Origin: Ypsolopha sequella
Taxonomy: Eukaryota > Arthropoda > Insecta > Lepidoptera > Ypsolophidae
Direction of reading: 5' to 3'
NCBI GenBank assembly: GCA_934047225.1
Contig: OW203992.1
Location: forward strand, 6,437,501 to 6,501,500
Length of the DNA: 64,000 nt
This document shows positions 59,160 to 64,000 of the stretch, piece after piece. A program made the translations under genes and the position numbers. Below the pieces are notes generated by a model. That model had not been told where the DNA came from. It did no database searches and saw only the letters and a program-made list of their open reading frames with translations. The stretch's first letter is position 1. Every line of letters starts with the position of its first letter.

Positions 59160-59560
59160 ATTATAAGACATAAGTAAGTGACGTGACACCATGATATTAA
59201 GGTTAAAGTATTTTAGGGATGCCAATTCCAGGACTCACGATATTTGGCACAACAAAAACGTGCGTTTTATTGCCAACGGAAGTCGTAAACGATAAATTGA
59301 CCGACGCACAAACGCATTCGTTGCAACATATGATTGCATGTGATAAGAACAACCTAATTGCTAAATGATAAACTTCACACATCCGTAGTATCTGTTACGC
59401 AACCCGTAAAGCAAAATAATAAATAAAAACGAAAATTAACAAAAATATTGTGGACACCTTTTTCAATTTAATTATCATAAGAATTGCTGATGTGAATTTT
59501 GAATTGCATCTAATTATTTTCGATGTTAATAAATTATATATTGTGCTTTAATAAGTTTTC

Positions 59561-59920
59561 AATGCGAGTGCTCGTAAAGGCCCACTTTTCATGCATCAAA
59601 ACCGAACAGAAAGTCGATTATTTTGCCCTAGGGCTTTATTGTTATTATTTTTTTTATTTATTCACCTGCAGCCTTTCCTGTGTACCATAAATGTACTACT
59701 TTTTTTTTCCACTGTTTAACGGCTCTGGATACAGTCCTTTTGAGCCAATTATAATTTAAAGTTCACAAAATTATATTTGTTTTATTTCCTCACACTATGC
59801 ATTGAAAAACGTAGCATGAAACACGGGCGTAAGAGCAATAAATTACTTGGTTACGTTTAAAACACTCGCTACGCTCGTGTAATTTATTCCTTTGCGCCCT
59901 TGTAGCATAAACTACTATTA
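59561..59920 (+). repeat. dispersed repeat, 'gtgctcgtaaaggcccac' family, copy 1
   Basis: Runs from 'gcgagtgctcgtaaaggccc' to 'agcataaactactatta'. Repeated in direct orientation 515 bp further on, with a Penelope-like fragment between. Confidence 0.85.
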
Positions 59921-59924
59921 ATTT

Positions 59925-60060
59925 ATTTCTTTGTATTCCTTTTTATTATTAAAACAATAAAATACGTTTTTACTCGATATATTTCGGTCCACGGTATGGG
60001 GCCGTCATCAGTCGAATGGAATTCAATATTACAAATAAATTATGTAAAATTAAATAAAAT
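59925..60060 (-). repeat. Penelope-like fragment with hammerhead-like core
   Basis: The minus strand reads TCGA-CTGATGA-C-GGCCCCATACCGTGGACC-GAAA-TATA-TCGA (core 60015-59974), a relative of the cores at 24 kb with the canonical CUGAUGA. Stem II has one mismatch. Stem I is 4 bp. Confidence 0.55.
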
Positions 60061-60075
60061 AAATATTATTTCAAT

Positions 60076-60456
60076 CAAGTGCTCGTAAAAGCCCACATTT
60101 AATGCATCAACACTGAACAGAAAGTCGATTATTTTGCCCTAGGGCTTTATTATTTATTTTTATTTATATACGAGAAGTTCGCTAATCTGCAACCTTTCCT
60201 GTGTACCATAAATGTTATACTTTTTTTTTCCACTGTTTAATGGCTCTGGATACAGTCCTTTTGAGCTAATCAAAGTTTAAAGTTCACAAGATTATATTTG
60301 TTTTATTTCCTCACACTATGCATTGAAAAACGTAGTAAGATACACGGGCGTAACAGCAATAAATTACTCGGTTAAGTTTAAAACACTCGCTACGCTCGTG
60401 TTTTAAATCGTCCTCGTAATTTATTAATTTTCGCCCTTGTAGCATAAACTACTATT
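60076..60456 (+). repeat. dispersed repeat, 'gtgctcgtaaaggcccac' family, copy 2
   Basis: From 'caagtgctcgtaaaagccc' to 'agcataaactactatta', with the interior as in copy 1. Confidence 0.85.
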
Positions 60457-60725
60457 ATTTTAATATTATTAAGGAAATCAAAGAAATAATTATTTTTTAC
60501 AAACACAAAGCTTATATGTATTTTATTGTAAAAGATTCGGAATAGAAAAGGAAAACGCCGCTGTTCAAAATAGATATAATTTTAATTTGATAGTGGTTAT
60601 GCCTCCGAATTACTTGTTTTTCGGAAAAAAAAATTGTAGTAGGCAAAAATAATTTTTGTGATCTCGCCTCTGGAGTGAAAATTTAATAATATTTACATAA
60701 AATGAGACTTGAGGATAATTCATGA

Positions 60726-60875
60726 TTTATATAAAAACGGCTCACCTCACCAGTGTGAGGCGTAACGTCGTCGCGTAAACGTCTTCACTCGCCCAGATGA
60801 AGGCAGTCTAAATCTGCTGAAACTGGTCGGCTTTCCCGATCATAACACGTATTGAGGTAAGACGTTTTTATATAA
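60726..60875. repeat. 150-bp structured unit with 23-bp inverted ends
   Basis: 'tttatataaaaacggctcac' plus 'ctc' is mirrored by 'gaggtaagacgtttttatat' plus 'aaa' with two mismatches. Inside are a hairpin at 60744-60759, the block CAGATGA-AGGCAG-loop-CTGCT-GAAAC (60794-60823), and a 7-bp hairpin TGGTCGG/CCGATCA (60824-60842). Confidence 0.6.
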
Positions 60876-61738
60876 ATCGCAATATTTACATTAGTGATTG
60901 ATACTATACTAAATGTTATTTAAGACCTTTCGAACATTACGGTGCAAATAAATTTGCATTTGAATTTGAATTAGTAGTAATACGTAATTAAAAAAAAAAA
61001 CTTAATTTGAATTAATCATTTCATTTTGATTTTGAGCTACATATTCAAACAAAACTCTTGCATAAATTAGAAAGGTACTTACGAGTAATGACAGGAAAAC
61101 ACATATTCCAAAAATGTATCTATTTGTAAATAATCTTTCTTTTATCTATAAAAAACTGTTAATCTATCAGTATCTCATTAATATTAGTATGTTGTACTAC
61201 TTATTTTTATCTCGCACACCACACTTCTATCACAAACTGTACTTAAGCTGTGAATGAGCAACTCCAATACTTCATAATAATGATATGTACATACATATCT
61301 TGTAATTACCCAGATAAATATCGTGCGATAATCTTGATAAGTTTGCATCACTTCCCTTCTGTTATTATATAAAATACCATTTATGTATAAAATATGCAAA
61401 AGCAATCTTAAAATAGATATATAATTATCTTGTATTATCACAGTATTATATTATCTGTGATATCAGTAAGGATCCTTAAATAATATTAAATATGCCAAAT
61501 ATCAGTGAGGAACATGGAAAAGTTCCTCTTTTAATCCAAATTATCAATTATCTTTCGAACATGTTTTATAATTAATGAATCGTTATTGATCAATTAAAAT
61601 AATAATTATCTATAATTTATAGACAGTGAGGCAATGTTGTTTTTTTTAGAATTAGTATCTGCTGATAATATGAGAAATGGTACAGTAAGGGCTAGTTAAA
61701 ATTCTGAAAAAGAAAAAAGTTGGTTTCTCGCATTTTAA

Positions 61739-62204
61739 GGCGATTACCATCGCCAAATTAGCAGCTCGATATTTGTCACTACGAATATCAACGGAAACGA
61801 CATTGAAATAACGTTTATATCAGCGCGCAATGCATAATGGCTGTTACGACGCTCGCTGCGTCCTTGATAGGGCTGAAATAGGAGAAAATTATACTTTTCA
61901 CATGGACGCGATTGTTCGATTGAACAATCATATGTTATGTTTATAGCTATTTAGTTTATCTATTTATCAAAGCATAAATGAATTCAATCGGCCAAGGCAC
62001 TTAGGAGCAGTAGGAAATTTAAGCCAAAAAACACCATTCAGTAAAAAAAAAAATCATGTAGAAGTTTTGGTGGTATGAAAAAGAAAAATGTTACATATGT
62101 TGTCTAAGAGTTGATTATTCATAATACATTTTTTCATTATTTTTGGTTTGGCCATAAACGAAGAGTAGGCTTTAGAAAGTACCCATTTGGCGATAGTAAG
62201 GCCC
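61739..62204 (-). mobile_element. TTAA MITE family C, copy 2 (466 bp)
   Basis: TTAA at 61735-61738 and 62205-62208. Ends GGCGATTACCATCGCCAAAT and, from the other strand, GGGCCTTACTATCGCCAAAT. Inverted relative to 28159-28625. Confidence 0.88.
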
Positions 62205-62239
62205 TTAAGTAATAAATATGAAATGCTAGTCATAGTCTA

Positions 62240-62485
62240 CTCGGTTTCACCGACGGTTATAACGTCCCAACGTGGTGGGTGGTGAGCCCTATATCGCCGT
62301 TCTTCGAGCACAAATACACGCTTTTTAGGGTATGCAGGTTTCCTCACGATGTTTTCATTCACTGTTCAGCAAGTGGTTTAGAACGAATACTATGCACATC
62401 AATTCATGCATGCCCGACCAGGATCGAACCAGGAGTTCAAGAGTCAAGATTGAGAGGCCATTCTACCATTGAGCTGCCGCCGTTT
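62240..62485 (-). mobile_element. tRNA-derived SINE, inverted
   Basis: Reverse strand: 'cggcggcagctcaatggtag', 'tcctggttcgatcctggtc', 'gatgtgcatagtattcg', 'gtgtatttgtgctcgaagaa', 'cggcgatatagggctcacca'. A close relative lies at 63250-63450. Confidence 0.75.
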
Positions 62486-62562
62486 CTTGTATACGATGAC
62501 GTCAGCACATCGTAGAATTGGGCATATCATGATCTGCAGGCAGATCATATTTCCGTTGAAAC

Positions 62563-62680
62563 TGGAAGGGTCGCTTCGCTTCGCTCGGCTCCCCAAATTT
62601 ATTTATATGTAAACCTAACACACTCCTCCTTGCTCCGCTTGTCGTCGTACCTATTTTTGACTTTTAGTGAAAGATTATCG
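62563..62680 (-). repeat. dispersed repeat, inverted copy of 38640-38775
   Basis: 'gcttcgctcggctcccc', 'tatatgtaaacctaacacac' and 'ctccttgctccgcttgtcg' are the reverse of the 38.7-kb block. Confidence 0.6.
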
Positions 62681-63249
62681 ATTTCATACTTTTCGATCTG
62701 CCCACGACATACGAATATATATTGGGGTGTATACATTTTGTATATGGGGTGATAAAACTATAAAGCGTGTTTGTTATAAAGCGTAAATTTTATTTGTGAT
62801 TTCTTACAAGGAAATCAATTCAATTCCAACTTCCTTTGTGATAAAGAGTGATATAATGTATTTACGAGTAAATATCTATTAGTAATCGGTTGCTTCATAG
62901 TTCTTAGAATAATAATTTAAGTGTTTTACTAGTGATATTTATTTATTTATTTATTGGTTTGCCAACAGACATACATCTTAACTAGTAATTTACTCGTATC
63001 TAAGGACATATTAAAAGGGTTTTGAGATGTAGCCCAATTACAGGCAGATATTGCAATGCATTATAGCGTTAATAACGTACTTATTTACGAGTATAAGCGG
63101 CGGTAGCTTTTTTTTTTTTTTATTTAGCACATTATTACTTTAATTTAATTAATCATAGTTCACATCACTTAAACCAACACGGTTTGTCTGTGATGGATGA
63201 TAAAGGTAGGTGTATATAGCTCACAGCCGACTGACCAACCTGCCCGTAA

Positions 63250-63455
63250 ACCGCTCAGGCGGTAGAACGCTGGTTTCTCAACCTTTTCGAAATTTATATG
63301 CATAGTATTATAGTAGCTAATACAAGTAGTTACTACTTGCTGGACAGTGAAGAAGAACATCGTGAAGAAAAGTGCATGCCCTAAAAAGCATGTAATTGTG
63401 CTCGAAGAACGGCGATATAGGGCTCACCATTAATCACGTTGGTTGGGACGTAATA
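63250..63455 (+). mobile_element. SINE, partial
   Basis: Head 'ccgctcaggcggtagaacgc', body with 'atatgcatagtatta', 'gctggacagtgaagaagaac', 'gctcgaagaacggcgatata' and 'gggctcaccattaatcacg'. The B box is deleted. Confidence 0.65.
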
Positions 63456-63467
63456 TGTAGATGAATA

Positions 63468-64000
63468 TTTTTTTATTTTTATTTATTTATTTTTATTTAT
63501 TTATTAACTACATTACACTATCTTAACAGCTAGGCCAATGCGATAGTGCAGCTAACATATAAGGAAACAAAACTACTATGGCATAAAAACAATAGACGTA
63601 GTACATATTTACAATTTTCACCCTAAACTACAAACACATAATACAAGCAACAATAAAAAATTTATACATAACAAATAATATACAACGCTGTTCTTGTGAA
63701 TTCACTCAGAGAACAGAGAAATATGTCTGTGTGATCGTGGATCCTGTTGAGCAGTTGTAGCGCTCGCGTCAGGGGAGCCTTCGGGTGAAGGTTTGTCCTA
63801 CTGCTTCCTACATCAAACAGTCGGCCACTTCGCACCCTTAGGAAACCTTTGGGCACCCTTAACTTACATTTCTTTAATAAAACGGGATTACACTCTATTC
63901 CACGCCATATCTTAATCTTATATATTATATATATTATGGATAGCAGTTTTTATGTCAAATAAAAAAGCATGCATTTTCAAATAAAAACTAAGAAAATTTC
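63468..64000 (-). mobile_element. LINE 3' end running off the window
   Basis: The T/A-rich run at 63468-63500 is the tail on the minus strand. The coding end occupies 63895-63662 and reads KLRVPKGFLRVRSGRLFDVG, then LHPKAPLTRALQLLNRI and DIFLCSLSEFTRTAL, a C-terminal region typical of insect non-LTR retrotransposon ORF2. The remainder would lie beyond 64,000. Confidence 0.65.

Larger units (their letters stand above)
52714..64000. other. upstream or first-intron sequence of aristaless; missing exon not found
   Basis: Read on the minus strand, this 11.3 kb must hold the first al intron, or at least part of it. I found no exon ending in phase 1 with Aristaless-like coding content. Recognisable content is repeats: a family-C MITE fragment, a LINE fragment (54.1 kb), a TA fold-back MITE (56.1 kb), SINEs (56.7, 57.2, 62.2, 63.3 kb), a family-B MITE (58.1 kb), Penelope-like and direct-repeat sequence (59.5-60.5 kb) and a LINE end (63.5 kb on). 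Open stretches of 102-105 codons at 55008-55325 and 55474-55782 (+) have no recognisable domain. Confidence 0.5.

Noticed and set aside
1..64000. A second aristaless paralogue in tandem
   Set aside because: No second recognition-helix sequence (WFQNRR) or second 46-bp homeodomain exon was seen by eye on either strand.

Overview
This window is eukaryotic genomic DNA, most likely from a moth or butterfly. It is AT-rich and intron-bearing, is packed with short transposable elements, and carries one clearly recognisable host gene. That gene, on the minus strand between about 40.06 and 52.71 kb, is a homologue of the insect homeobox gene aristaless (al). Five coding exons can be read. They give a continuous protein of about 285 residues with correctly matched splice phases, a complete paired-like (Gln50) homeodomain and a C-terminal OAR motif. 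The exon carrying the protein's N terminus was not found and may lie beyond 64,000. The lepidopteran assignment is an inference from repeat sequences that resemble common lepidopteran ones (the 'ccggccaagtgcgagt...ggttccgtac' element, SINEs with the 'ggtagctcag' head, LINE tails). I could not test it.

Layout. 1-40 kb is the 3' flank of al with no convincing host gene. It holds miniature inverted-repeat elements (MITEs), SINEs, LINE 3' fragments, minisatellites, and a broken gene fragment resembling a Crypton-type tyrosine recombinase. 40-52.7 kb is the al locus: last exon, a 0.8-kb intron containing a MITE, the exon with the end of the homeodomain, an 8.7-kb intron full of repeats plus some unique sequence that could be regulatory, a 46-bp exon, a 1.3-kb intron, the main homeodomain exon, a 0.95-kb intron, and the most 5' exon visible. 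52.7-64 kb is upstream sequence or first intron, again dominated by repeats, ending in a LINE fragment that runs off the window.

Most of the unusual content is mobile DNA. Three unrelated MITE families use a TTAA target duplication, as piggyBac-type elements do, and together give eight complete copies with visible duplications, one further copy flanked by TTCA on both sides, and two partial copies. Several fold-back families insert at TA. Head-to-head Penelope-like fragments carry hammerhead-ribozyme-like cores. A 150-bp unit near 60.8 kb folds on paper into a three-way junction. A 55-bp near-perfect hairpin is flanked exactly by 7-bp direct repeats. No CRISPR array, rRNA gene or bona fide tRNA gene was seen.
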